Shown here: one piece after another, positions 23,394-32,645 of the stretch | Layout of the letters: every line of letters starts with the position of its first letter | Numbering within the stretch: the first letter of the stretch is position 1 | DNA from: Methanothrix sp. | GTDB taxonomy: Archaea > Halobacteriota > Methanosarcinia > Methanotrichales > Methanotrichaceae | Assembly: GCA_026394555.1 (NCBI GenBank) | Contig: JAPKXZ010000071.1 | Location: 1-64,000 of the forward strand | Length of the DNA stretch: 64,000 bases | Direction of reading: 5' to 3' | Program-made: the position numbers and the translations under genes | The notes under the pieces: model-generated | Told to the model about the DNA's origin: nothing | Databases searched by the model: none | The model's input: the letters and a program-made list of their open reading frames with translations, nothing else

Positions 23394-26279
23394 ATGAAAC
23401 GGAATAATAAGTTAGCGAAAGCCAGGTTCGTTATTGTGTTGATGGCCCTGGCCGTGCTGTGCGTTTCTGCTGTGGCACAGGAGAACACTGCCGAAAGCTG
23501 GATTGCAGAAGGCAATGAACTACGATGGAACGGATCGTTCGAAGAGTCGATCATCGCCTTTGATAATGCCATCGATGCTGCCGACTCAAACCAGACATTA
23601 CAGGCAGAAGCCTGGAGCTCTAAAGGCGCAGCTCTATTTGAGCTAGACAGGTACGAGGAGGCCGTCAAGGCATATGACGAATCTCTGGCAAAGAGCAACG
23701 ATGCCTACTTCCTGGGCAGTGGCTGGCTGCTTAAAGGCAATGCTTTAGAGAGCTCGGGAAAGAAAAACGAGTCCGTCCAGGCTTATGAAAAGGCCCTTCT
23801 TGAGGCAGATCGGGCCATAGCGATGGCCAATTCCGGCCAGAGGAAGCCCTCGGATCTGAGTTTATCCCAGGCCTGGCTCTTTAAAGAACAGATTCTTATG
23901 GCGCAGGGAAGATCTGAAGAGGCCCTCCTGGCGTTTGAAAATGCCACAAAAGCAAATCCTGAAGACGCATTTTCCTGGAGTCTGGTAGGGGACATTCTCG
24001 CAGATAATCTGGGCCGGTACAATGAATCACTGGCTGCTTACGACAGGTCTTTGGAAATTGAACCGAATAATTTGGGAGCCTTGCAGGGAAAAGGCAACGT
24101 TCTCCTGAGTTTGGGCAGATACGAAGAGGCACTTGAGTTTTTCAATAAAGCCCTGCAAGTCGACACCAAGTATGCCAGAGCCTGGTATGGCATGGGAGAG
24201 GCGCTCAGGAAGATGGACATGTACAACGAGTCCATTCAGGCCTACGACAGAGCCATCGAGCTGTATCCGCATCAGTTCAAGTATGCCCTGATTGGAAAGG
24301 CAATGACACTGAATAGTCTGGGCTGGCATGAAGAGGCCACCAAAGCCTACAACGAGTCTCTCAAGGATTACGATAGAGTTGTAGAGAATAATCCCGGGAA
24401 TCCTGAGGTCATGTACAACAAAGGAAATGCTCTTCTGGGCCTGGGCAGGTATAATGAATCTCTTCTGGCTTATGATAAGGCCCTGGAGCTAAATCCGAGA
24501 TGCATTGAAGCTTGGTGTGGCAAAAGCATCACTCTGAGGCTGCTAGGCAAACAGGCAGAGGCAGATCTAGCTTATGCAAAGGCAAGAGAGCTGGGGTATG
24601 TGCCTCCTTCTGGCCTACCCAAGCTTCTGGTCGTCACCAACATCATATCTGAAGGAATGGATAGGTTCATAGAAATAACAACTGATCGCAATCAGACCCA
24701 GAGCTTTACGAATTGGAGCATCCATGATGGTGAAAACCGATCTGTGAGTCTTCCTGATTTTTCTCTTGAGCCGGACAGCAAGCTTCGGCTTCATTTCGGC
24801 AAAGGACTGAGCAATAAGACAGACCTCTTCCTTGACGCCGGATTCGATCTGAACGAGATTGGCGGAGATCTGACCTTTAGGAATCAGGCCCTTGGACAAG
24901 AATTCTTCATGACTTACTGGACTCCTGGCTTGATGCATGAGAACACCACGGACTACTGGGTAACAAAGGCCAAGGATCTCAGGCTGAACGGCTCAACCGA
25001 TGAGGCCATCTCTGCATACGACCGGGCCCTGCAGATCGATCCCTCAAATGAGACCGTCTGGACCTACAAAGCCCAGGAGCTTGCCTTCTCCGGGAGAGAT
25101 AAGGAGTCCCTCCGGGCTTTTGAAAAGGCGCTTGGCATTCTGGATGACAAATTGAAGATGAATCCTCAGGATGCCAAGGCCTGGATGAAGAAAGGCCGGG
25201 CTTTGAGCAGCTTGGGCCGGCAGAATGAATCCAACCAGGCCCACGAGATAGCGGTGCAGATCTTCAATCAGAGCATCCAGAAGGACACCAAGAACGTCAG
25301 CCTCTGGAGGAACATGGCTGAGGCGCTCATGAATCTAGGTCGGTGGGAAGAGGGCTTGCAGGCTCTGGACAGGGTGACGGAGATTGATCCCAAGAACCTG
25401 GACGCCTGGGAGAGAAAAGGCGAGTTTCTTACCTTGATGAGCCGGACCAACGAGTCTCTGCAAGCCTTGGACAGGTCTTTAGAGCTGATACCGGAGAACG
25501 ACACCAAAGAGCGATCACTGATCTGGATGGCCAAGGCCCAGTCTCTTTCCTATGTGGACCGGAAGGAAGAGACCCTGGCGGCTCTGGACAGGGTTACGAA
25601 GCTGGACCCGAGCTTTGTTGTGGCCTGGCGCACCAAGGGATATCTTCTGGCCGATCTGGGCAGACAGAATGAATCTCTGGCCGCCTACGAAGAGGCCATT
25701 AAGATCGATCCCGCCGATGCTCTGACTTGGAGCGAAAAGGGCTCGCAGCTTGTTCAATTAAAGAGATACAACGAATCCCTGCCCGCTTTCGAGCACGCCC
25801 TGGAGCTGACGCCCGAGAGCGGCAGCAAAGAGCGAGCCCAAATCTGGATTTCTAAGGGAGAGGCCCTGAACAAGACCGGCCGGCAGGAAGAAGCCCTGGC
25901 CGCCTTCCAAAAGTCCGTTGATGCATCAGAAAGGGCACTCTTGAGCAATGCCAACGACACGAGCGTCCTGGAGCTGAAAGGCCGGGCGCTTCTCAAGCTG
26001 GGCAAGTACGACGAGGCCATAAAGGCATTTGAGCAGGCCATCGAAACGGCTATGCCCGGATCATTCCATGCACCGACGATCTGGATAGGCAAGGGCGACG
26101 CCTTGCGTGCTCAAAGGAAGAACGAAGCGGCGCTGGAGGCCTACAACCAGGCCATCCTTCTAAGTCCCATCTATTCCGATGCCTGGGCGGGCAGGGGCGA
26201 GGCCCAGAAGTCGATGGGCCTGGTCACCGAAGCCAGCGGGTCATTCTACCTGGCCAGGATACTGGGGTACGAGGGGTGA
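23394..26279 (+). CDS. Secreted TPR protein with lamin-tail domain, about 960 aa
   Basis: ATG 23394 has AAAAGGAGAG upstream and begins a signal peptide (FVIVLMALAVLCVSAVAQ). TPR-like units fill roughly residues 35-400. Residues about 405-510 form a lamin-tail-like beta domain (LLVVTNIISEGMDRFIEI, FTNWSIHDG, LRLHFGKG). A second TPR array follows to the end. Such a solenoid-beta-solenoid layout outside the membrane suggests an envelope scaffold or adhesion role. The upstream region has TATA-like GCTTATATTC and two direct TGCCGTAAA copies (23242-23250 and 23285-23293). It is related to the giant protein at 2683 and to the stump at 26353. Confidence 0.82.
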   Translation: MKRNNKLAKARFVIVLMALAVLCVSAVAQENTAESWIAEGNELRWNGSFEESIIAFDNAIDAADSNQTLQAEAWSSKGAALFELDRYEEAVKAYDESLAKSNDAYFLGSGWLLKGNALESSGKKNESVQAYEKALLEADRAIAMANSGQRKPSDLSLSQAWLFKEQILMAQGRSEEALLAFENATKANPEDAFSWSLVGDILADNLGRYNESLAAYDRSLEIEPNNLGALQGKGNVLLSLGRYEEALEFFNKALQVDTKYARAWYGMGEALRKMDMYNESIQAYDRAIELYPHQFKYALIGKAMTLNSLGWHEEATKAYNESLKDYDRVVENNPGNPEVMYNKGNALLGLGRYNESLLAYDKALELNPRCIEAWCGKSITLRLLGKQAEADLAYAKARELGYVPPSGLPKLLVVTNIISEGMDRFIEITTDRNQTQSFTNWSIHDGENRSVSLPDFSLEPDSKLRLHFGKGLSNKTDLFLDAGFDLNEIGGDLTFRNQALGQEFFMTYWTPGLMHENTTDYWVTKAKDLRLNGSTDEAISAYDRALQIDPSNETVWTYKAQELAFSGRDKESLRAFEKALGILDDKLKMNPQDAKAWMKKGRALSSLGRQNESNQAHEIAVQIFNQSIQKDTKNVSLWRNMAEALMNLGRWEEGLQALDRVTEIDPKNLDAWERKGEFLTLMSRTNESLQALDRSLELIPENDTKERSLIWMAKAQSLSYVDRKEETLAALDRVTKLDPSFVVAWRTKGYLLADLGRQNESLAAYEEAIKIDPADALTWSEKGSQLVQLKRYNESLPAFEHALELTPESGSKERAQIWISKGEALNKTGRQEEALAAFQKSVDASERALLSNANDTSVLELKGRALLKLGKYDEAIKAFEQAIETAMPGSFHAPTIWIGKGDALRAQRKNEAALEAYNQAILLSPIYSDAWAGRGEAQKSMGLVTEASGSFYLARILGYEG

Positions 26280-26352
26280 AGCCGACTATTTTTTTGGTTT
26301 ATGGTTGCCGGATCGATTGGCGTTGTGGAAAAGCGAAAAAAGAGGTGACTGA

Positions 26353-26505
26353 ATGAAGATAGCAAAGATCGTAGTAGGCGCAAGGCTCGCCCTCGCCCTG
26401 CTGGCTCTGGCAACGTTGTGGGTCTGCGCTGCAGCTCAGGAGGAGACAGCAGATGAATGGTATAAAAAAGGGCGGGATCTGAGGGCTAACCATTTCTTTT
26501 TTTGA
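26353..26505 (+). pseudogene. Stump of a third secreted TPR gene
   Basis: The 50-codon frame encodes a complete signal peptide (LALALLALATLWVCAAAQ) followed by EETADEWYKKGRDLRAN. This closely parallels the beginning of the mature 23394 product (ENTAESWIAEGNELRWN). It stops after the first half-TPR at a run of Ts. It keeps a ribosome site (AGAGGTGA), so a signal peptide could still be made. I read it as the truncated start of a paralogue. Confidence 0.55.
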
Positions 26506-26568
26506 AGCCCAAATATAGATTCCTTCGAGCCCGAAAGATGCTTGTATCTCCTGCTCGTCTTTAGAGCT

Positions 26569-27183
26569 ATGCGCAATTTCATCGTTGTCGGTCACAAGGC
26601 CACCACCACACCCAGCTTCTCCTTGGAAGACATCCCCGGCACCTCCGGCCGCCTGGACATCCTCTGCCGCGCCGTCACTGCCGCCTTCGTCATCTCGCAC
26701 GGCATTCGAAAGGACGTCTGCGTCTACCTGGTGCTGCTGGGCGGGGAGATTCCCAAGACCATACGGCTCGTGGGCGAGACGCTTCGCCACCTCAATCCGG
26801 ACGAACGCACCACGGCCGCTCTGCTCAAGAAGGCCCTGGCCGTGCCGGCCACGCCGGAGTGGGCCATGTCCACCTCCGGCATCTTTGTGCGGACCGGCGG
26901 CCTGGCGGAAGTACTGACCGATCTGAAGGATGCGAAATTGATCTACCTGCGCGAGGACGGCGCGGATATTCGCGGCCTTGATGCGCCGGGCAAGGACAGC
27001 AGCCTTTCAGGTGAAGCGGCCTTCATCCTGGGAGACCACACCGGCATGACGCCGGAAGAGGAGGCTCTGATCGAGCAGGCCGGGGCTAGGGTAGTCTCCC
27101 TGGGTGCGACCAGCCTGCACGCCGACCATTGCATCGTACTCATAAACTGGTTCCTGGACACCAACGTCTTTATGTCGGGATGA
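26569..27183 (+). CDS. trmY: tRNA (pseudouridine(54)-N1)-methyltransferase
   Basis: A SPOUT-class enzyme that methylates pseudouridine 54 of archaeal tRNA. Supporting segments: MRNFIVVGHKATTTPSFSLED at the start, VISHGIRKDVCVYLVLLGG, and the knot region FILGDHTGMTPEEE and SLGATSLHADHCIVLINWFLD. The start ATG 26569 fits the family length (about 200 aa). The pseudouridine substrate is made by Pus10, whose gene lies 450 bases downstream. Confidence 0.9.
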   Translation: MRNFIVVGHKATTTPSFSLEDIPGTSGRLDILCRAVTAAFVISHGIRKDVCVYLVLLGGEIPKTIRLVGETLRHLNPDERTTAALLKKALAVPATPEWAMSTSGIFVRTGGLAEVLTDLKDAKLIYLREDGADIRGLDAPGKDSSLSGEAAFILGDHTGMTPEEEALIEQAGARVVSLGATSLHADHCIVLINWFLDTNVFMSG

Positions 27184-27219
27184 TGATAATATATGCCTGA
27201 ATGAAAATGGAGCTAAGAC

Positions 27220-27465
27220 ATGTCTGAATCAAAGAGCCCAATAATCGCAGTGATATTGAACCTTCTCATCGCTGGACTAGGCCACGTTTATTTGGGGTAC
27301 ACCAAGCGAGGAATAGTTCTGTTCTTATTGACCATCCTGATAGCAGCCATCAGCATGGGACTGGGGTGGATTGTGGGCGTTATCCTCTGCTCATACGATG
27401 CCTGGCAGCTTGCCAAGAATAGACCTGCTCCCTTCGACTCTCTGATGAAATATATCGGCGAATAG
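27220..27465 (+). CDS. Small TM2-like membrane protein, 81 aa
   Basis: Two hydrophobic segments (residues about 9-28 and 32-60) with GLGHVYLGYTKRGIVLFLL between them match the TM2/short membrane-protein pattern. It ends in YDAWQLAKNRPAPFDSLMK. Function unknown. It lies between trmY and pus10 with short gaps. Confidence 0.65.
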   Translation: MSESKSPIIAVILNLLIAGLGHVYLGYTKRGIVLFLLTILIAAISMGLGWIVGVILCSYDAWQLAKNRPAPFDSLMKYIGE

Positions 27466-27634
27466 ATTTCACGAACCTTATCTTTTTGAATCCTTTTTAC
27501 GCTGCAAATAAGTTATCTTGGCTCCCTCATAACGTAAGACGCCCCGATTCCCTCCTGGCATGAACCTCTCCTGGATGGATCAAGTACAAGCTCTAATAAA
27601 CCAGAAGTGTGAACAGAAGATATGAAGAGTCATT

Positions 27635-29029
27635 ATGAGCGAAGACAATTTAGAGAATCTAGAGAATCCCAAAGACAACATCCTTGACACGGCCCGAAAG
27701 ATCATCAGCTTCGGCCCTATCTGCGACAATTGCCTGGGCCGCCAGTTCGCCATGCTCTCCACCGGCCTTACCAATGCCGAGCGCGGGCGCTCCCTCAAGA
27801 CGGCCCTGGCCATGCAGGCCTCTGCCGATGACGACCGCGCCTTGCTTGAAGAGCTGGCCCCCTCCTTCCGATCGGCGCGCCTCAAACTGGGCCGCAAAAA
27901 CGAGGAGGATGCCCGTTGCACGGTCTGCCTGGGCGAGATGGCCCCCGCAAATCTGGACGCCTGGGCGGACAAAGCGGCCGCTGCCATCGCGGGCCGGGAG
28001 ATAGAGACCCTGGTGGTGGGCACCAAGATGTCCGGCCTTCTCTCCGAGAATGAGGAGCTGTTGCTGGCGGACGGTGGATCCACCCACGCCGAGCCCTTCA
28101 AGTCGGAGCTGAATCGCGAGGTGGGAAAAAGGCTTTCCATCCAGACCGGGAAGACGGTTGATTTGAAGAACCCGGATGTGGTAGTTCACCTCAATTTGGA
28201 AAAAGGCGAGGTTGAGCTGCAAATCGCGTCCCTCTTCATTCGCGGGCGCTACCGAAAGCTCGTGCGCGGCATTCCCCAGACACGCTGGCCCTGTCGCGAA
28301 TGTCGCGGTCGCGGCTGCCCGCGCTGCGAAGGCACGGGCAAAATGTACCCGGAGTCAGTGGATGAGTTGATCCGCCCAGCAGTGATGGCGGCAGCCGCAG
28401 CCGAAGACACTGTTTTTCACGGTGCAGGTCGCGAGGACATCGACGCTCGCATGATAGGCACCGGTCGTCCCTTCATTGTCGAGGCGGTGCGCCCCCTCAT
28501 CAGGACAATCGATCTGGCCAGGCTGGAAGAGGAGATCAACCGCCATGCGGCAGGCAAAGTAGAGGTCCTGGGCCTCGCCAAGGCCTATTCCGCAATGGTG
28601 GAGAAGCTCAAAGAGGCCACATTTGAGAAGACCTACACCGCCCTGGTTAGGCTTGGTGCCGAGGTTTCAGAAGAAAAGCTTAAATCTGTCCTGAAAGAAT
28701 TGGAAGGGCCGATCGATCAGCGTACGCCAACCCGCGTGTCTCACCGAAGGGCAGATAAAGTCAGGGTGAGAAAAGTTCATAGCGCTGATCTACTAGAGGT
28801 TACGGGCAATTTGGCCCGCATAAATATAAGAGGCGACAGCGGTCTGTATATCAAGGAGCTGATCTCCGGAGACGGAGGCAGAACCCGCCCGAACCTCGCA
28901 GAAATCCTTAGAGTCGACGCAATCGTCGAAGAATTAGATGTAATAGATGTAGGTGGAGAATCAGATGGCACATCATCACGGAATGCGGAAGAAGTCAAGA
29001 GACAAGCTGAGCAGGACAGTCAGGGCTAG
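27635..29029 (+). CDS. pus10: tRNA pseudouridine synthase Pus10, 464 aa
   Basis: The N-terminal THUMP-bearing part has the zinc cysteines FGPICDNCLGRQF and CTVCLGEM. The catalytic domain includes CRECRGRGCPRCEGTGKMYPESV and the active-site region GAGREDIDARMIGTGRPF, where the Asp in REDIDARM is the likely nucleophile. The C-terminus carries GDSGLYIKELISGDGGRTRPNL. The enzyme makes pseudouridine 54 and/or 55 in archaeal tRNA. Its last 65 bases overlap rpl21e in another frame. Confidence 0.9.
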   Translation: MSEDNLENLENPKDNILDTARKIISFGPICDNCLGRQFAMLSTGLTNAERGRSLKTALAMQASADDDRALLEELAPSFRSARLKLGRKNEEDARCTVCLGEMAPANLDAWADKAAAAIAGREIETLVVGTKMSGLLSENEELLLADGGSTHAEPFKSELNREVGKRLSIQTGKTVDLKNPDVVVHLNLEKGEVELQIASLFIRGRYRKLVRGIPQTRWPCRECRGRGCPRCEGTGKMYPESVDELIRPAVMAAAAAEDTVFHGAGREDIDARMIGTGRPFIVEAVRPLIRTIDLARLEEEINRHAAGKVEVLGLAKAYSAMVEKLKEATFEKTYTALVRLGAEVSEEKLKSVLKELEGPIDQRTPTRVSHRRADKVRVRKVHSADLLEVTGNLARINIRGDSGLYIKELISGDGGRTRPNLAEILRVDAIVEELDVIDVGGESDGTSSRNAEEVKRQAEQDSQG

Positions 29030-29255
29030 GGGCAAATCCTCGGTAGTCAGGGCGATTCAGGAGTTCGAGACGGGCGCAATGGTCCACGTGATCATCGATC
29101 CCAGCATACACAAGGGTATGCCTCACCCCAGGTTCCACGGAAAGACGGGCGAGGTTGTAGGAACGAGAGGTAGAGCCTTTGTCCTGAGGGTCACTGATGG
29201 CAACGCCACCAAGACCTTGATCACATTACCAGAACATCTGACGGCACAAAAATAG
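28965..29255 (+). CDS. rpl21e: Ribosomal protein L21e
   Basis: From ATG 28965 (preceded by GGTGGAGAATCAG) the 96-residue product is basic and shows SRDKLSRTVRARGKSS, VHVIIDPSIHKGMPHPRFHG and GKTGEVVGTRGRAFVL, all typical for L21e. It overlaps the end of pus10 and is followed directly by rpoF, a common euryarchaeal order. Confidence 0.92.
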   Translation: MAHHHGMRKKSRDKLSRTVRARGKSSVVRAIQEFETGAMVHVIIDPSIHKGMPHPRFHGKTGEVVGTRGRAFVLRVTDGNATKTLITLPEHLTAQK

Positions 29256-29600
29256 ATGATTGTCAAAAGCGTATTGCAGGAGGACATCCTGACCATGGCG
29301 GAGGTCAGGGAGATCCTAGACCAGGTCCGGCTAAAGCGAGCCGATGAAGAGGAACTGGGTTACGAACTGCGCCGGGCCATCAGACATGCGGAGCTCTTTA
29401 GCAAGGGCACTGCTGAAGAAAGCCTGGCAATGGTAGCGGAGCTCATGAAGCTGGAAAAGATGAACAAGGTGATTGCCGTAAAGATCGCCGATGTCAGGCC
29501 CGTCACGAAGGATGAACTGAGGGCGATTTATGCCAAGGAACGGTTCACCTTAAGCGAAGAAGAGCTCAACAGTATTTTAGAGATCGTATTCAGGGGGTAA
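29256..29600 (+). CDS. rpoF: DNA-directed RNA polymerase subunit F (Rpb4-like)
   Basis: 114 residues matching the archaeal Rpb4 homologue: MAEVREILDQVRLKRADEEE, a helical HRDC-like C-terminus and VRPVTKDELRAIYAKERF. It forms the RNA polymerase stalk with subunit E. It starts on the base after the rpl21e stop, so it is in the same operon. Confidence 0.88.
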   Translation: MIVKSVLQEDILTMAEVREILDQVRLKRADEEELGYELRRAIRHAELFSKGTAEESLAMVAELMKLEKMNKVIAVKIADVRPVTKDELRAIYAKERFTLSEEELNSILEIVFRG

Positions 29601-29606
29601 AGGCAC

Positions 29607-30188
29607 ATGCCTGAGGGGAGACCGCCGAAGAGAGAAGAGGTAGCTAGGATTCTCGATTACCTCCCCTATGGACGTACTCCTGACTCCAGGAGCTACCAAA
29701 AGCAACCTCTTATCCAGGCCGTTGGAGAAGCCAACTTCGTTCTCATGGAGATGACACCCAAGGAGAATGTAGTTCCTACAGCCGGAACTCGAGTCTACAT
29801 CGGTAGCGGTAGTCGTGATATCATAGACCATGTCAATCGCAGAATCGACTATGTGGAGCTGTCTAACAACGCCAAGCTCGAGCTAACTTATCAGATTGTG
29901 AGCATCGTCCTGGAAAATGAGGCCCGGTTCATTCGCTACTTTAACGAGGCAGGACCCATAACCACTCGCATGCACGCTCTGGAGCTATTGCCCGGAATAG
30001 GCAAAAAGCTGATGTGGGCGGTGCTCAATGAGCGCAAGAAAGGAGTTTTCAAGAACTTTGCCGATCTGATGGAGAGGGTGAAGGGGTTGCACAATCCCGA
30101 GAAGATCATCTACAGGCGCGTCGAGGACGAGCTGATGGATGACAAGATCAAATACCGCGTCTTTACCACAATGCCCCGCTCGAGATGA
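29607..30188 (+). CDS. DUF655 family protein, 193 aa
   Basis: An archaeal conserved protein that usually sits between rpoF and rsmA, as here. The first half resembles an OB-like fold (ILDYLPYGRTPDSR, ANFVLMEMTPKENV), and the second half contains a helix-hairpin-helix (HALELLPGIGKKLMWAVLNE). A nucleic-acid-binding role in translation or rRNA maturation is likely but unproven. Its stop overlaps the rsmA start (ATGA). Confidence 0.85.
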   Translation: MPEGRPPKREEVARILDYLPYGRTPDSRSYQKQPLIQAVGEANFVLMEMTPKENVVPTAGTRVYIGSGSRDIIDHVNRRIDYVELSNNAKLELTYQIVSIVLENEARFIRYFNEAGPITTRMHALELLPGIGKKLMWAVLNERKKGVFKNFADLMERVKGLHNPEKIIYRRVEDELMDDKIKYRVFTTMPRSR

Positions 30189-30928
30189 AGCTGGGGCAGC
30201 ATTTTCTCATGGATCGCGCGGCCATATCGCGCATTGCGAACTATGCCGATCTGGGGCGGCAGGACAATGTGCTGGAGATTGGACCGGGGTCTGGGAATCT
30301 CACACAAGCGCTGGCCTCTCGAGCCGGCCATGTTTTTGCGGTGGAGATAGATCCCGATCTGGCCACGCAGCTTTCCGGCCGCTTTTCTAACGTTCAGGTG
30401 ATAATGGGGGATGCACTGAAGGTACCGCTTCCCCATTACAATAAGATCGTTTCCAACCTTCCCTATCAGATCTCGTCTAAGATCACCTACCGTTTGCTCT
30501 CCCAGCCCTTTGAGACGGCCGTTTTGATGTACCAGAGGGAGTTTGCAGAGCGCATGGCGGCCAGGGTGGGAAGCGAGGAGTACGGCCGTCTGGCCATGGT
30601 AGCGGGCTTCTTCTGCCGCATCGAGATTTTGGAGAAGGTCTCCAAGATGGCCTTTCGACCTGTGCCCCAGGTTGACTCAGCAGTCGTGCGGCTACAGCCC
30701 CGATCGGATCGGCCTCTGGCGGACGGGGCGGATTTCATGAGGCTGGCCGAGGGGCTCTTCAACAATAGACGCAAAAAAGTAAAGAGGGGTTTGGCGGCAT
30801 TGGGAGCAGGCCGGCGGGCAATAGCGGAGCTGGATGCAGCTCTTTTGGAGAGAAGGCCGGAGGATCTAACGCCGGATGAGGCGGCAAGCCTTGTCGGGGC
30901 CATATCCAAAAATCCCGTTCATGGGTGA
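30185..30928 (+). CDS. rsmA: 16S rRNA dimethyladenosine transferase
   Basis: KsgA/Dim1 enzyme that dimethylates two adjacent adenosines at the 3' end of 16S rRNA. SAM-binding motifs: MKLGQHFLMD, VLEIGPGSGNLTQAL, FAVEIDPDLA and the catalytic KIVSNLPYQISSKI (NLPY). The C-terminal helical part includes FRPVPQVDSAVVRL and FNNRRKKVKRGLAAL. It is the fourth gene of the rpl21e-rpoF-DUF655-rsmA unit. Confidence 0.92.
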   Translation: MKLGQHFLMDRAAISRIANYADLGRQDNVLEIGPGSGNLTQALASRAGHVFAVEIDPDLATQLSGRFSNVQVIMGDALKVPLPHYNKIVSNLPYQISSKITYRLLSQPFETAVLMYQREFAERMAARVGSEEYGRLAMVAGFFCRIEILEKVSKMAFRPVPQVDSAVVRLQPRSDRPLADGADFMRLAEGLFNNRRKKVKRGLAALGAGRRAIAELDAALLERRPEDLTPDEAASLVGAISKNPVHG

Positions 30929-30996
30929 TCTGTGGTTTGGTTTTTTGGGTAGGGATGTGGCGTTAGAGCTTACTACTAATACTACCACTACTACGC

Positions 30997-31026
30997 TCAC
31001 CACAAAGGCACAAAGGCACAAAGACG
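30997..31026. repeat. Dispersed CACAAAG-type repeat, copy 4 (short)
   Basis: Contains CTCACCACAAAGGCACAAAG followed by GCACAAAGAC, the simple left module of the family, in the gap between rsmA and the MFS gene. Confidence 0.5.
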
Positions 31027-31092
31027 ACTTGGTAAAGATATCATAAAGGCAAACACTAAATAAATCTACGTCGTTGCACCGGCTGATCTCTC

Positions 31093-32280
31093 GTGTCCGA
31101 TGCCAAATCCAGCAAGAATATACTACTATTAGGTTTTGTCAGCCTGCTTAACGACATCAGTAGCGAGATCATTCAGCCGATTCTCCCGCTCTTTATCGCC
31201 TCTCTGGGAGGCGGCAGCCTGGCTGTCGGCCTTATCGGCGGCATAAGCGACGGCTTGCCCAGCCTGCTCAAAGTCCTGGCCGGATACTGGTCCGACCGAC
31301 TAGGCAAGAGAAAGCCGCTGGTGGTAGCCGGTTATGCACTTTCGGCGGTGGGAAAGCTCTTTTTGCCTGCGGCCACCTCATGGCAGCAAGTCTTCCTGCT
31401 CAAGATCCTGGAGAGAAGCGGCAAAGGAGTGCGCTCTGCGCCTAGAGACGCCATGATCTCCGAGTCAGCCGAAGAAGGCAGGCGGGGAAGGGGCTTTGGG
31501 CTGCACAGAGCCATGGACTCCACGGGCGCGGTTATCGGCTCGATCCTGGCCTATCTTCTCTGGCAGGGGGGCATGAGCTATAGCTCCATATTCATGGTGG
31601 CGGGAGTCTTGTCCGTGCTGGCTCTGCTTCCTTTCTACCGTGTAAAAGAGAGCTTTCGGGCTCCGAGCTGCACGGTCAAGCTGAAGCTCTCCGATCTTTC
31701 CCCGGAGCTACGCCGCTTCCTGGGTCTTGCCGGTCTTTTCGCTTTAGGCAACTTCAGCTACATGTTCTTCATCCTGCGCGCCCAGGGGCTTTTTTCCGGG
31801 GCAGAGGCGGTGGCCGCGCCTCTTCTGCTTTATGCGCTCTTCAACTTGGTCTACGCCCTGCTGGCGCTACCAGTTGGTATCTGGTCGGACCGGGTGGGCC
31901 GGAGAAAAGTCCTGGCCCTGGGCTACGCCCTCTTTGCCCTGACTGCTCTGGGGTTTGCCTTTGTCACCTCTCTAGCGGGCTTGATCGCTCTCTTTGCCCT
32001 CTACGGACTGGTCTACGCACTGGTGGACGGCTCGGAGAGGGCTTATGTATCCGACCTGAGCCCCGCCATTCTTCGCGGCAGTTCACTGGGTATTTATTAC
32101 GGAGCCATTGGTGTGGCGGCCATTTTTTCCAGCCTGGTGGCGGGAGCCCTCTGGGCCTGGTGGGGGGCAGAGGCGACATTCATCTTTGGGGCAGGAGCGG
32201 CGGCGCTGGCAGCGGTGGGGCTGCTGGGGATGAAGAGTACTGAAAGATCGGGCAATGACTTAAATAAATGCGAAGCATAA
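31093..32280 (+). CDS. MFS transporter, 395 aa
   Basis: Twelve hydrophobic segments, with the family loop YWSDRLGKRKPLVVAGY between helices 2 and 3 and its echo IWSDRVGRRKVLALGY in the second half. Further conserved pieces are ERSGKGVRSAPRDAMIS and a helix 7-8 region with FSYMFFILRAQG. The start is GTG 31093. This type is often annotated as a drug- or metabolite-exporting permease; substrate unknown. It is likely transcribed with the small gene at 32290. Confidence 0.85.
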   Translation: MSDAKSSKNILLLGFVSLLNDISSEIIQPILPLFIASLGGGSLAVGLIGGISDGLPSLLKVLAGYWSDRLGKRKPLVVAGYALSAVGKLFLPAATSWQQVFLLKILERSGKGVRSAPRDAMISESAEEGRRGRGFGLHRAMDSTGAVIGSILAYLLWQGGMSYSSIFMVAGVLSVLALLPFYRVKESFRAPSCTVKLKLSDLSPELRRFLGLAGLFALGNFSYMFFILRAQGLFSGAEAVAAPLLLYALFNLVYALLALPVGIWSDRVGRRKVLALGYALFALTALGFAFVTSLAGLIALFALYGLVYALVDGSERAYVSDLSPAILRGSSLGIYYGAIGVAAIFSSLVAGALWAWWGAEATFIFGAGAAALAAVGLLGMKSTERSGNDLNKCEA

Positions 32281-32289
32281 GCATTAATC

Positions 32290-32544
32290 ATGTCCATGGA
32301 AGATACACAGAAGCGTCTGAAGGAAATGTTATCCAAAGGTGCAACCGAAGAGCTAATGCTCCGGCAGCTCAGCCTGGCAGAAGGATGCGGACTCAAAGTA
32401 TTCTGCGAGCAGCAGATCGTTCCCGGCACAGAAAAGAAGATACACCGCTGGTGCGGATATATCACCCACTGCGATGATCCTGCCGAGAGCATACCGGAGA
32501 CCGTCTACGGTGCCTGGATGGATGGAGGCTGCCCGGGAAAATGA
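32290..32544 (+). CDS. Small cysteine-containing protein, 84 aa, unknown
   Basis: ATG 32290 is 10 bases after the MFS stop. The product has a helical N-terminus (MSMEDTQKRLKEMLSKGATE) and four cysteines (GCGLKVFCEQQ, RWCGYITHCDD) that could bind a metal, then ends in MDGGCPGK. No family recognised. Confidence 0.55.
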   Translation: MSMEDTQKRLKEMLSKGATEELMLRQLSLAEGCGLKVFCEQQIVPGTEKKIHRWCGYITHCDDPAESIPETVYGAWMDGGCPGK

Positions 32545-32556
32545 TTTCTCTTTTTC

Positions 32557-32622
32557 GCTCTGTGCGTCCTCTGTGGTGAAATCGTCGTTAGCCACTGGTT
32601 AATCAAATTGTTACGGACTACC
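32557..32622. repeat. Dispersed CACAAAG-type repeat, copy 5
   Basis: CTCTGTGCGTCCTCTGTGG then TGAAATCGTCGTTAGCCACT, GGTTAATC and GTTACGGACTACC. This is the same modular order as copy 2, with a shortened left module. Confidence 0.55.
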
Positions 32623-32645
32623 GCAGGGTTCCTACTTTTTCCGCC

